Below, piece by piece: positions 6,239 to 12,618 of a stretch of 12,618 nucleotides of DNA. Under the pieces are notes generated by a model, which saw only the letters and a list, made by a program, of their open reading frames with translations, did no database searches and was not told the DNA's origin. The position numbers and the translations under genes were made by a program. The DNA is from Rhodocyclales bacterium (lineage in GTDB: Bacteria; Pseudomonadota; Gammaproteobacteria; Burkholderiales; Rhodocyclaceae), in the NCBI GenBank assembly GCA_021413665.1, contig JAIOPW010000002.1:1-12618 (forward strand), in the 5' to 3' direction. Numbering within the stretch: the stretch's first letter is position 1; each line of letters opens with the position of its first letter.

Positions 6239-6711
6239 TGAAACCCAGACAGAAACGCATCGCCCTGATAGTCGGCGGACTTGCCTCGCTCGCCATTGCC
6301 GCCGGACTGGCGCTCAACGCGCTGGACAGCAACATCGCGCTCTATGTGACGCCCTCGGAAGTCGCCGCCGGCAAGGCGCCGCAAGGCAAGGCCTTCCGCA
6401 TCGGCGGGCTGGTCAAGGAAGGCTCGGTCAAACGCCAGGACATGACGGTGCGGTTCGTGATGACCGATATGGCCAAGGATATCCCGGTCGCCTATACCGG
6501 CATTCTTCCCGATCTGTTCCGCGACGGCAAAGGCGCCGTGGTGCAAGGTAGGCTTGGTAGCGACGGAATTTTCACCGCTACCGAAGTGCTGGCCAAGCAC
6601 GACGAGAATTACATGCCTCCCGAAGCCGCCGCGGCGTTGAAGCAGGCGCAGCAGACCCAGAGTGCGCCTGACGCCAAACAAGCGCCAAACCAGGTCGAGA
6701 AAAAGCCATGA
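6238..6711 (+). CDS. ccmE: Periplasmic heme chaperone CcmE
   Basis: A 157-residue protein with an uncleaved N-terminal signal anchor (residues about 8-28, after the basic KPRQKR), an OB-fold periplasmic domain and a flexible charged tail. The heme-binding motif is KHDENYMPPE at 120-129: His121 is the covalent heme attachment residue (His130 in E. coli) and Tyr125 the axial ligand. YVTPSEV near 36-42 and the FRIGGLVKEGSV strand are typical. CcmE carries heme from CcmC to the CcmF/H ligation complex. It overlaps ccmF by 4 bp (ATGA). Confidence 0.96.
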   Translation: MKPRQKRIALIVGGLASLAIAAGLALNALDSNIALYVTPSEVAAGKAPQGKAFRIGGLVKEGSVKRQDMTVRFVMTDMAKDIPVAYTGILPDLFRDGKGAVVQGRLGSDGIFTATEVLAKHDENYMPPEAAAALKQAQQTQSAPDAKQAPNQVEKKP

Positions 6712-8663
6712 CCCCCGAATTCGGACACTTCACCCTCATCCTCGCCTTCGTCGTCGCCATCGCGCAGGGCGTGCTGCCGCTGATGGGCGCCGGAACCGGG
6801 AAATTCGGCGGCCAGGCGCAATGGATTGCACTGGCACGGCCGGCGGCACAAACCCAGTTCCTGCTGATCGCCATCGCCTTCGGCTGCCTGGCGCAAGGGT
6901 TTCTCGCCAATGATTTTTCGGTCAGCTATGTCGCCCAGCACTCCAACACCCAGTTGCCGACCCTGTATCGGTTCGCCGCCGTATGGGGCGGCCACGAGGG
7001 ATCACTTCTGTTGTGGGTGCTGATGCTGGCCGGCTGGGGTGCCGCCGTGTCGCTGGCCTCGCGCCAGTTGCCCGAAATCATGGTGGCGCGCGTGCTCGCG
7101 GTGCTCGGTCTGGTAAGCATCGGCCTGCTGGCTTTCATCCTGTTCACCTCCAATCCCTTCGATCGTCTGCTGCCGGCTGCCGCCGAAGGACGCGACCTCA
7201 ACCCGCTGCTGCAGGATCCCGGACTGGTGTTTCATCCGCCCATGCTTTACATGGGCTATGTCGGCTTCTCGGTGGCCTTCGCCTTCGCCATCGCGGCGCT
7301 GATTTCGGGCCGGCTCGACGCCGCATGGGCGCGCTGGTCGCGTCCCTGGACCACGGCGGCCTGGGTCTTCCTCACGCTGGGCATCGCGCTCGGTAGCTGG
7401 TGGGCCTATTACGAACTGGGCTGGGGTGGCTGGTGGTTTTGGGATCCGGTGGAGAATGCCTCCTTCATGCCCTGGCTGGTGGGCACGGCGCTGATCCATT
7501 CGCTGGCCGTCACCGAGAAACGTGGCGCCTTCAAGAACTGGACCGTGTTGCTGGCCATTGCGGCATTCTCGCTGTCGCTGCTGGGCACTTTCCTGGTCCG
7601 CTCCGGCGTGCTGACCTCGGTCCATGCTTTCGCCACCGACCCGCGCCGCGGCGTCTTCATCCTGGCGCTGCTCGCCGTCGTGGTCGGCAGTTCGCTGGCG
7701 CTGTTCGCCTGGCGGGCGCCCAAGGTCAGCGCCGGCGGCAGCTTCGGCCTCGTGTCGCGTGAAACCATGCTGTTGATGAACAACGTGCTGCTCGTGGTCG
7801 CTACCGGCAGCGTGCTGCTCGGCACCCTGTATCCGCTGCTGATCGATGCGATCGGCATGGGCAAGCTTTCGGTCGGCCCGCCATACTTCAACGCCGTTTT
7901 CGTTCCGGTCATGGTGCCGCTGCTGCTGCTGATGGCGATCGGCCCCATGGCGCACTGGAAACACGCCGACCTCATGGCCATCGCGCGCCGCCTGAGGGTG
8001 AGCATGGTGCTGGCCGGCGTCGCCGGCGTCGCCCTGCCGCTGCTGATGGGCGCCTGGACGCCGCTCACCGCAATGAGTTCCTTGCTCGCCGTATGGATAA
8101 TCGCCAGCGGCGTGTTCCAGATCATGGAGCGGCTGAAGACCGGCACGCCTTCCGCCGCATTCTGGGGCATGCATGTTGCGCATTCCGGCATCGCCGTCTT
8201 CGTCATCGGAGTGGCCATGGTCGGCGGCTACCAGGAGGAGAAGGATGTCCGCATGGAACCGGGTGATACCGTCCAGGTTGGCGGCTACGGTTTCCGCCTG
8301 GTGGGCGTAAAAAGCGCGCCAGGCCCCAACTATCGCGCCTCGGTGGGAACGGTCGAATTGTCGAAGGACGGCCGCGTGCTGAAGACGATGTATCCCGAAA
8401 AGCGTCAATACTTTTCGTCGCAGATGCCCATGACCGAAGCTGCGATCGATGCCGGATTCACGCGCGACGTGTATGTCTCGCTCGGCGAACCGCTCGACAG
8501 CGCCGGGGCATGGAGCGTGCGGGTGTATTACAAGCCCTTCGTCGACTGGATCTGGGGCGGCTGCCTGCTGATGGGCCTGGGTGGCGTCATCGCCATGCTC
8601 GACCGGCGCTATCGGCTGCGCCCAAGAGTCGGCGCCGGCGTTACGGCGACGGTGCAGGCATGA
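6708..8663 (+). CDS. ccmF: Cytochrome c heme lyase subunit CcmF
   Basis: A 651-residue integral membrane protein with roughly fifteen helices, the usual CcmF length. The heme-binding WWD domain is GWGGWWFWDPVENASFMPWL at 238-257. The four key histidines are all present at nearly the same positions as in E. coli (173, 261, 303, 491): His176 (FHPPMLYMGY), His264 (ALIHSLAVTEKRG), His306 (LTSVHAFATDP) and His492 (VAHSGIAVF). The WGGHEGSLLLW motif at 93-103 is intact. A periplasmic loop (about 510-620) precedes the last helix. With CcmH and CcmI it transfers heme from CcmE to the CXXCH motifs of apocytochromes. ATGA overlaps link it to ccmE and ccmG. Confidence 0.97.
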   Translation: MTPEFGHFTLILAFVVAIAQGVLPLMGAGTGKFGGQAQWIALARPAAQTQFLLIAIAFGCLAQGFLANDFSVSYVAQHSNTQLPTLYRFAAVWGGHEGSLLLWVLMLAGWGAAVSLASRQLPEIMVARVLAVLGLVSIGLLAFILFTSNPFDRLLPAAAEGRDLNPLLQDPGLVFHPPMLYMGYVGFSVAFAFAIAALISGRLDAAWARWSRPWTTAAWVFLTLGIALGSWWAYYELGWGGWWFWDPVENASFMPWLVGTALIHSLAVTEKRGAFKNWTVLLAIAAFSLSLLGTFLVRSGVLTSVHAFATDPRRGVFILALLAVVVGSSLALFAWRAPKVSAGGSFGLVSRETMLLMNNVLLVVATGSVLLGTLYPLLIDAIGMGKLSVGPPYFNAVFVPVMVPLLLLMAIGPMAHWKHADLMAIARRLRVSMVLAGVAGVALPLLMGAWTPLTAMSSLLAVWIIASGVFQIMERLKTGTPSAAFWGMHVAHSGIAVFVIGVAMVGGYQEEKDVRMEPGDTVQVGGYGFRLVGVKSAPGPNYRASVGTVELSKDGRVLKTMYPEKRQYFSSQMPMTEAAIDAGFTRDVYVSLGEPLDSAGAWSVRVYYKPFVDWIWGGCLLMGLGGVIAMLDRRYRLRPRVGAGVTATVQA

Positions 8664-9184
8664 GGCGCTTCCTGATTCCGCTGGTGGTGTTTGTTGTCCT
8701 GGTGGTCTTCCTTGCCATCGGACTTACGCTCAATCCGCGCGACGTGCCCTCGCCGTTGAAGGACAAGCCGGCGCCCGCCTTCAAGCTGCCGCAACTGGCG
8801 GCGGCCGGCAAGACTTTTTCGCCTGAGGACTTGAAGGGAAAGGTCTGGCTGCTCAACGTCTGGGCCTCCTGGTGCGTCTCCTGCCGCCAGGAACATCCCC
8901 TGCTGGTCTCCTTCTCGAAGGAAGGCAAAGTGCCCATCGTCGGCCTGAACTACAAGGATCAGGCGGCCGACGCGAAAAACTGGCTGGCGAAGTTTGGCGA
9001 CCCCTATGTGTTTTCCGCCGTCGACGCCGACGGCCGTGTCGGCATTGATTACGGCGTCTATGGGGTCCCTGAAACCTATGTCATCGACAAGGCGGGCATG
9101 ATACGCATGAAGCATACCGGACCGATCACGCCGGAATCGCTGCAGAAGCAGATCCTGCCGCTGGTCGCGGAGCTGTCCAAATGA
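8660..9184 (+). CDS. ccmG: Thiol:disulfide oxidoreductase CcmG (DsbE)
   Basis: A 174-residue membrane-anchored thioredoxin-fold protein facing the periplasm. It has an N-terminal anchor (residues 4-22), then the KDKPAPAFKLP lead-in. The active site is WASWCVSCRQEHP at 68-80 with Cys72 and Cys75, and the cis-proline is in GVPETY at 135-140. The dipeptide between the cysteines is VS, where E. coli has PT. It reduces CcmH or the apocytochrome disulfide so that heme can be attached. The start overlaps the ccmF stop (ATGA); the frame is open upstream within ccmF, but the MRRFLIPL start gives a normal anchor. Confidence 0.96.
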   Translation: MRRFLIPLVVFVVLVVFLAIGLTLNPRDVPSPLKDKPAPAFKLPQLAAAGKTFSPEDLKGKVWLLNVWASWCVSCRQEHPLLVSFSKEGKVPIVGLNYKDQAADAKNWLAKFGDPYVFSAVDADGRVGIDYGVYGVPETYVIDKAGMIRMKHTGPITPESLQKQILPLVAELSK

Positions 9185-9645
9185 AACTTCACAGTTTGCT
9201 GGTGTGTATCGCCCTGATCTGCTCCGGCATCGTGGCGGCGAAGGAAGCGGCGCCGATGGCGGCCGACCTGGCGATCGAGAAGCGCATGGTTGCGATCAGC
9301 GAAGAGTTGCGCTGCCTGGTCTGCCAGAACGAATCGCTGTCCGGCTCGCATGCCGAGCTGGCGCAGGATCTTCGCCGCGAGATTCGCAAGATGATCGGCG
9401 AAGGCAAAACCGACCAGGAAATCCTCGATTTCATGGTGGCCCGCTACGGTGATTTCGTCCGCTACCGGCCGCCGATGAAGCCGACCACGTGGCTGCTCTG
9501 GGCCGGTCCCTTCGTACTCCTCGCGGGCGGCATCGGCGCCCTGATTGCCTTCCTGCGGCGGCGCGCCAAGGAGGCGGCCGGCCCCGCACTTTCCGAAGAA
9601 GAACATCGCCGCGCCGCGGCCTTGCTGGACCAGCCCAAATCATGA
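9181..9645 (+). CDS. ccmH: Cytochrome c maturation protein CcmH
   Basis: A 154-residue protein with a cleavable signal peptide (residues 1 to about 20), a periplasmic three-helix domain and a C-terminal anchor helix (about 104-123) followed by a basic cytoplasmic tail. The redox motif is LRCLVCQNESLSGSHAELA from 43, with Cys45 and Cys48. It handles the apocytochrome CXXCH thiols together with CcmG. It is the short form of CcmH; the TPR part is a separate gene (ccmI) here, unlike E. coli, where both are fused. It overlaps ccmG and ccmI by 4 bp each. Confidence 0.96.
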   Translation: MKLHSLLVCIALICSGIVAAKEAAPMAADLAIEKRMVAISEELRCLVCQNESLSGSHAELAQDLRREIRKMIGEGKTDQEILDFMVARYGDFVRYRPPMKPTTWLLWAGPFVLLAGGIGALIAFLRRRAKEAAGPALSEEEHRRAAALLDQPKS

Positions 9646-10892
9646 TCACGTTCTATTTCGCAGTGGCGACGCTGGTTGTCGTCGCCCTGGCGCTGCTGTT
9701 GCGTCCGTGGTGGTTCGCCGGGCGCCGCACCGTCGGCGCCGACTCTCTGCCAGCGCTCAATGCCGCCATCCATCGCGACCGCCTCGCGGAACTGGAGCGC
9801 GACCGCGGCAACGGCACGCTGTCGGCTGCCGACTTCGCCGAGGCGCGGGAGGAGCTGCAGCGACAGCTGCTCGACGACACCGCCGCCACCGAAGTCGTGA
9901 TCGCCGACGGCGCCAGCCGCAAGAGCGGGATTGCCATCGCCTTCCTGCTGCCGCTGGCCGCGGTTGGCCTGTATGCGCTTCTGGGCAGCCCTTCAGCGGT
10001 GCTGCCCGGCCCGGTACAGACCCAGCGCGCTACCGCCGACATGGAGCAGCTTACGGCCAAGCTGGCGAGCAAGCTGGAGCAGAATCCCGATAACCCCGAG
10101 GGCTGGGCGATGCTGGCGCGCTCCTACACATCGCTTGGGCGCTGGGATGATGCGGAGCGGGCGTATAAGCGGATCGGACCGGACCTCGACAGGAATGCCG
10201 AACTGCTTGCCGAATTCGCCGAGATGCTGGTGCAGAAGAACAATGGATTCGACGCGCGCTCGCGTGAGCTGATCGGCAAGGCGCTGCGCCTCGACGCCAA
10301 CAACATGCTGGCCCTGTTTCTGGGCGGCGGTGACGCCTTCGGCGGTGAGCGATACGCCGAGGCTGCGGCGCTTTGGGAGCGGCTTCTACCCCAGCTCGAG
10401 CCGGGCAGCCAGGATGCGGGCATGGTCGAGTCCAGTCTCGCCAAGGCGCGCGAGCGCAGTGGCGGCGCCAAGCCGGGAGTCGGCGCTGGCGCTTCGCCGG
10501 CCGGCAAGGCGGCAAACGGCGCGGTGAAGACGCCGGCGAAAGCCACGGCAAACTCGGTCAGCGGCCGTGTTGAACTCGCTCCGCCATTGAAAGACAAGGC
10601 CCGGCCCGATGACGTCGTCTTCATCTTCGCCCGTGCCGTCGATGGCCCGCGCATGCCGCTTGCCGCCCAGCGCGCGCGGGTTGCCGATCTGCCGATGGAG
10701 TTCATGCTCGACGATGGTCAGGCCCTGATGCCGGAGGCCACCATTTCGTCCGCGCAGCAGGTGCGGGTCGAAGTCCGCGTGTCGAAATCCGGCAAGGCAA
10801 CGCCAGGCAAGGGCGACCTGACCGGCAAGAGCGTGGCGGTGAAGCCTGGCGCCAAAGGTGTGAAGATAGTCATCGACCAGATCGACCCCTGA
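9642..10892 (+). CDS. ccmI: Apocytochrome c chaperone CcmI (CycH)
   Basis: A 416-residue bipartite protein. The membrane part has helices at about 1-20 and 97-115 flanking a cytoplasmic loop with a coiled-coil-like stretch (AAIHRDRLAELERDRGNGTL). The periplasmic part holds TPR-like repeats (about 133-270, including NPDNPEGWAMLARSYTSLGRWDDAERAY). A low-complexity Ala/Gly/Lys linker (about 273-303) leads to a C-terminal beta-rich domain (about 306-416) beginning SGRVELAPPLKDKARPDD. The TPR part binds apocytochrome c and delivers it to CcmH/F. The start at 9642 overlaps the ccmH stop (ATGA). It is the last gene of the ccm operon and is followed by a hairpin. Confidence 0.93.
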   Translation: MITFYFAVATLVVVALALLLRPWWFAGRRTVGADSLPALNAAIHRDRLAELERDRGNGTLSAADFAEAREELQRQLLDDTAATEVVIADGASRKSGIAIAFLLPLAAVGLYALLGSPSAVLPGPVQTQRATADMEQLTAKLASKLEQNPDNPEGWAMLARSYTSLGRWDDAERAYKRIGPDLDRNAELLAEFAEMLVQKNNGFDARSRELIGKALRLDANNMLALFLGGGDAFGGERYAEAAALWERLLPQLEPGSQDAGMVESSLAKARERSGGAKPGVGAGASPAGKAANGAVKTPAKATANSVSGRVELAPPLKDKARPDDVVFIFARAVDGPRMPLAAQRARVADLPMEFMLDDGQALMPEATISSAQQVRVEVRVSKSGKATPGKGDLTGKSVAVKPGAKGVKIVIDQIDP

Positions 10893-10924
10893 CAAGCCGC
10901 GGGCGTCCACCTCCTCGCGGCTTG
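10893..10924 (+). terminator. GC-rich hairpin after ccmI, likely terminator
   Basis: CAAGCCGCG at 10893-10901 and CGCGGCTTG at 10916-10924 form a perfect 9-bp stem with a 14-nt loop, starting at the base after the ccmI stop. The downstream sequence is pyrimidine-rich (CCCTTCCG) but has no U-tract. It marks the end of the ccm operon and separates it from the nap promoter. Confidence 0.6.
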
Positions 10925-10962
10925 CCCTTCCGCTACGCCGCTGTTTCTGTTTCTGGTGATGC

Positions 10963-10976
10963 TTGATCAAAATCAA
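10963..10976 (+). promoter_or_regulatory. FNR/Crp-family (Anr/Dnr-type) binding site
   Basis: TTGATCAAAATCAA is an exact match to the FNR consensus TTGAT-N4-ATCAA. It lies upstream of napD, and its centre (10969.5) is 41.5 bp before a start point near 11011 if the -10 at 10998 is used, which is class II activator spacing. Anaerobic activation of nap by an FNR-type regulator is well known; which family member acts here cannot be told. Confidence 0.85.
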
Positions 10977-10997
10977 GGCTACGATTCGGCACAAGCC

Positions 10998-11003
10998 TAG
11001 GAT
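10998..11003 (+). promoter_or_regulatory. -10 hexamer of the nap promoter
   Basis: TAGGAT matches TATAAT at four of six positions, including the first TA and the last AT. It places the start point near 11010-11011, giving napD a leader of about 90 nt. No -35 hexamer is needed in a class II FNR promoter, since the activator sits there. Confidence 0.5.
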
Positions 11004-11005
11004 GT

Positions 11006-11015
11006 TGCACGTGCA
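11006..11015. repeat. Short perfect palindrome over the predicted nap start point
   Basis: TGCACGTGCA is a 10-bp perfect palindrome lying across the predicted transcription start. It could be a regulator half-site pair or chance; no known operator is recognised. Confidence 0.3.
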
Positions 11016-11022
11016 CATCCCC

Positions 11023-11103
11023 ATGGCTGTGAAGGGGTTATCAAGGCACGGCGAGAATCACGGCAGCATCAATCAGTGCCGGAGACCGGGAGTTGTTCAA
11101 TGA
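11023..11103 (+). other. Possible 26-codon leader ORF overlapping the napD start
   Basis: An ATG at 11023, about 12 nt after the predicted nap start point, opens a 26-residue frame (MAVKGLSRHGENHG and onward). It ends in TGA at 11101-11103, overlapping the napD ATG as ATGA. The peptide is polar, has no recognised domain and is not NapE-like. It has no Shine-Dalgarno sequence. An in-frame ATG at 11002 overlaps the -10 region and would not be on this transcript. Translation is unproven, and chance is the simpler explanation. Confidence 0.15.
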
Positions 11104-11366
11104 ACATTTCAAGCGCCATCATCCATGCCCATCCAGGCGACATCGCCGTCGTTCAGGCCGGGCTGGCAGCCTTGGCCGGTGTTGAGGTTCATGCGGTTTC
11201 ACCGGAAGGAAAGCTGATCGTAACCATCGAGACCGACGACGATGGCAGCAACGTCGCCACCTACGAAGAAATAGGCCGGCTTCAGGGCGTGATGTCGGCG
11301 GCCATGGTCTACCACCAAACCGAATCCGAACCAGAAATGGAAGTTTCAGTCGAGGTCAGGCGCTAG
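11100..11366 (+). CDS. napD: NapD, Tat-signal chaperone for periplasmic nitrate reductase
   Basis: An 88-residue ferredoxin-fold cytoplasmic protein that binds the Tat signal peptide of NapA and holds back export until the cofactors are inserted. Typical features are the N-terminal strand NISSAIIHAHPGD at 2-14, the LAALAGVEVHAVSPEGKLIVTIE middle, and the C-terminal LQGVMSAAMVYHQTE, where the VYHQ ending is a family hallmark. I chose the ATG at 11100 over an in-frame GTG at 11076 because GGGAG at 11088-11092 is 7 nt upstream and the family N-terminus begins here. It is followed by napA 29 bp downstream. The upstream FNR box suggests induction without oxygen. No napE or napF precedes it. Confidence 0.94.
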   Translation: MNISSAIIHAHPGDIAVVQAGLAALAGVEVHAVSPEGKLIVTIETDDDGSNVATYEEIGRLQGVMSAAMVYHQTESEPEMEVSVEVRR

Positions 11367-11395
11367 CCTGGGCCGCAACTACAAGGAGATCTGAA

Positions 11396-12618
11396 ATGAA
11401 ATTGACGCGACGTGAGTTCATCAAGACCAATGCCATCGCCGCAGCGGCTACCACGGCGGGCATGAGCATTCCCGGCGTGGCGCTGGCCGCGACGCCGCAG
11501 AGTGAGGACGGGGTTCGCTGGGACAAGGGCGTGTGCCGTTATTGCGGGACCGGTTGCGGCGTTCTGGTCGGCGTCAAGGACGGTCGCGTGGTGGCCACCC
11601 AAGGAGATCCCGATGCGCCGGTGAACAAGGGTCTCAACTGCGTCAAGGGTTACTTTCTGTCGAAGATCATGTATGGCAAGGATCGCCTCACCAGGCCGTT
11701 GCTGCGCATGAAGGACGGCAAATTCGACAAGAACGGCGAGTTCGCGCCGATTTCCTGGGACGCCGCATTCGACATCATGGCCGAGAAGGTCAAGGCCACG
11801 CTGAAAGAGCCTACCCAGGGTGCGAACGGGGTCGCCATGTTCGGCTCCGGCCAATGGACGGTGTGGGAAGGCTATGCCGCTGTCAAATTGATGAAGGCCG
11901 GTTTCCGCTCCAACAGCATCGACCCCAACGCGCGCCATTGCATGGCTTCCGCCGTGGCCGGTTTCATGCGCACCTTCGGCATCGACGAGCCCATGGGCTG
12001 CTATGACGATGCCGAGCACGCCGACGTGTTCGCCCTGTGGGGCTCGAACATGGCCGAGATGCACCCGATCCTCTGGTCGCGCATCACCAACCGCCGGCTC
12101 ACCGCGAACCACGTCAAGATCCATGTGCTGTCGACCTTCACGCATCGTTCCTGCGAACTGGCCGACAACGAACTGATCTTCAAGCCGCAGTCCGACCTGG
12201 CGATCCTCAATTACATCTGCAATTACATCATCCAGAACAAGGCCGTCAATCAGGAATTCGTCAAGAAGAACGTCGGCTTCTTCCAGGGCGTCACCGATAT
12301 CGGCTACGGCCTGCGGCCGAATCATCCGCTGGAACAGGTGGCGATGAACAACGGCTATCCCGGCGCCGATGGCAAGCCCAAAGGCGATCCGAACAAGCAC
12401 ACGCCGATCACCTTCGACGACTTCGCCAAGTTCGTCGCGGAATACACCCTGGACAAGGCGCACGAGATTTCCGGCGTGCCTAAGGACCGGCTGGAAGCGC
12501 TGGCCAAGGCCTATGCCGACCCGAAGGTGAAGGTGACCTCCTACTGGACCATGGGCTTCAACCAGCACACGCGCGGCACCTGGGTCAATAACATGATCTA
12601 CAACGTGCACCTGCTGAC
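11396..12618 (+). CDS. napA: Periplasmic nitrate reductase catalytic subunit NapA (N-terminal part)
   Basis: The first 407 residues of a protein of about 830; it runs off the window with no stop. It reduces nitrate to nitrite in the periplasm using bis-MGD molybdenum and one [4Fe-4S] cluster. The Tat signal is RREFIK at 5-10 followed by a hydrophobic stretch and an ALA-A cleavage site near 29-32. Cluster cysteines are Cys47, Cys50, Cys54 (CRYCGTGC) and Cys82. Lys84 (NCVKGYF) is the conserved residue between cluster and pterin. The molybdenum ligand is Cys182 in NARHCMASAV. The sequence follows E. coli NapA closely throughout (for example GSGQWTVWEGYAA and NMAEMHPILWSRITNRRL). The ATG at 11396 has AAGGAGAT at 11383-11390. 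Electrons would come from NapB or NapC-type partners beyond the edge. Confidence 0.98.
   Translation, partial: MKLTRREFIKTNAIAAAATTAGMSIPGVALAATPQSEDGVRWDKGVCRYCGTGCGVLVGVKDGRVVATQGDPDAPVNKGLNCVKGYFLSKIMYGKDRLTRPLLRMKDGKFDKNGEFAPISWDAAFDIMAEKVKATLKEPTQGANGVAMFGSGQWTVWEGYAAVKLMKAGFRSNSIDPNARHCMASAVAGFMRTFGIDEPMGCYDDAEHADVFALWGSNMAEMHPILWSRITNRRLTANHVKIHVLSTFTHRSCELADNELIFKPQSDLAILNYICNYIIQNKAVNQEFVKKNVGFFQGVTDIGYGLRPNHPLEQVAMNNGYPGADGKPKGDPNKHTPITFDDFAKFVAEYTLDKAHEISGVPKDRLEALAKAYADPKVKVTSYWTMGFNQHTRGTWVNNMIYNVHLL

Noticed and set aside
7002..8408. Minus-strand open frame of 468 codons inside ccmF
   Set aside because: Its composition is very rich in His, Gln, Arg and Glu without domain structure, as expected from the complement of a hydrophobic membrane protein gene; ccmF is certain.
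11363..12610. Minus-strand open frame of 415 codons opposite napA
   Set aside because: napA is unmistakable on the plus strand with all cofactor ligands; the antisense frame has no recognisable protein.
1..12618. CRISPR arrays, insertion sequences, tRNA or rRNA genes, prophage or defence genes
   Set aside because: No regularly spaced direct repeats, transposase, integrase, tRNA-like cloverleaf or phage-type gene was seen; the genes are tightly packed housekeeping and respiratory operons of uniform base composition.

Overview
This is a GC-rich, gene-dense window from a Gram-negative proteobacterium. It is most likely a betaproteobacterium of the Rhodocyclales/Nitrosomonadales kind; this is inferred from protein character and codon use, since no rRNA or marker gene is present. 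The gene set is that of a facultatively anaerobic respirer: periplasmic nitrate reductase, a full System I cytochrome c maturation set, and a sulfur-handling operon.

Layout: (1) 1-1956, plus strand: the tail of an upstream gene (possibly DsrE-like), a TusA-type sulfur carrier, a flavoprotein of the sulfide:quinone oxidoreductase (SQR) family, and a DUF1641 protein, apparently one operon, closed by a strong hairpin. (2) 2018-3082, minus strand: a polytopic membrane protein of unknown function with conserved-looking histidines. (3) 3127-4017, plus: an EamA/DMT-family transporter, divergent from the membrane protein across a 44-bp gap. (4) 4062-10892, plus: a complete ccmABCDEFGHI operon in canonical order, in which every junction overlaps; a GC-rich hairpin follows. 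(5) 10893-11099: an intergenic region with a perfect FNR-type box and a -10 hexamer at class II spacing. (6) 11100-12618, plus: napD and the first 407 codons of napA, cut off by the window edge.

How they fit: CcmABCDE move and chaperone heme into the periplasm, CcmG/H/I keep apocytochrome cysteines reduced and present them, and CcmF/H/I ligate heme. This serves c-type cytochromes such as NapB, NapC or NapH/G-linked partners that would be expected just beyond the right edge. NapD binds the Tat signal of NapA. The sulfur operon could feed electrons from sulfide or persulfide into the quinone pool, which nitrate respiration then drains; that link is inference.

Most of the window is well-understood biology. 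The parts worth a second look are the TusA/SQR-like/DUF1641 module, the orphan histidine-bearing membrane protein, and a set of apparently leaderless start sites (-10 hexamer immediately followed by a C-rich 6-8 nt spacer and ATG) at three genes that lack Shine-Dalgarno sequences.
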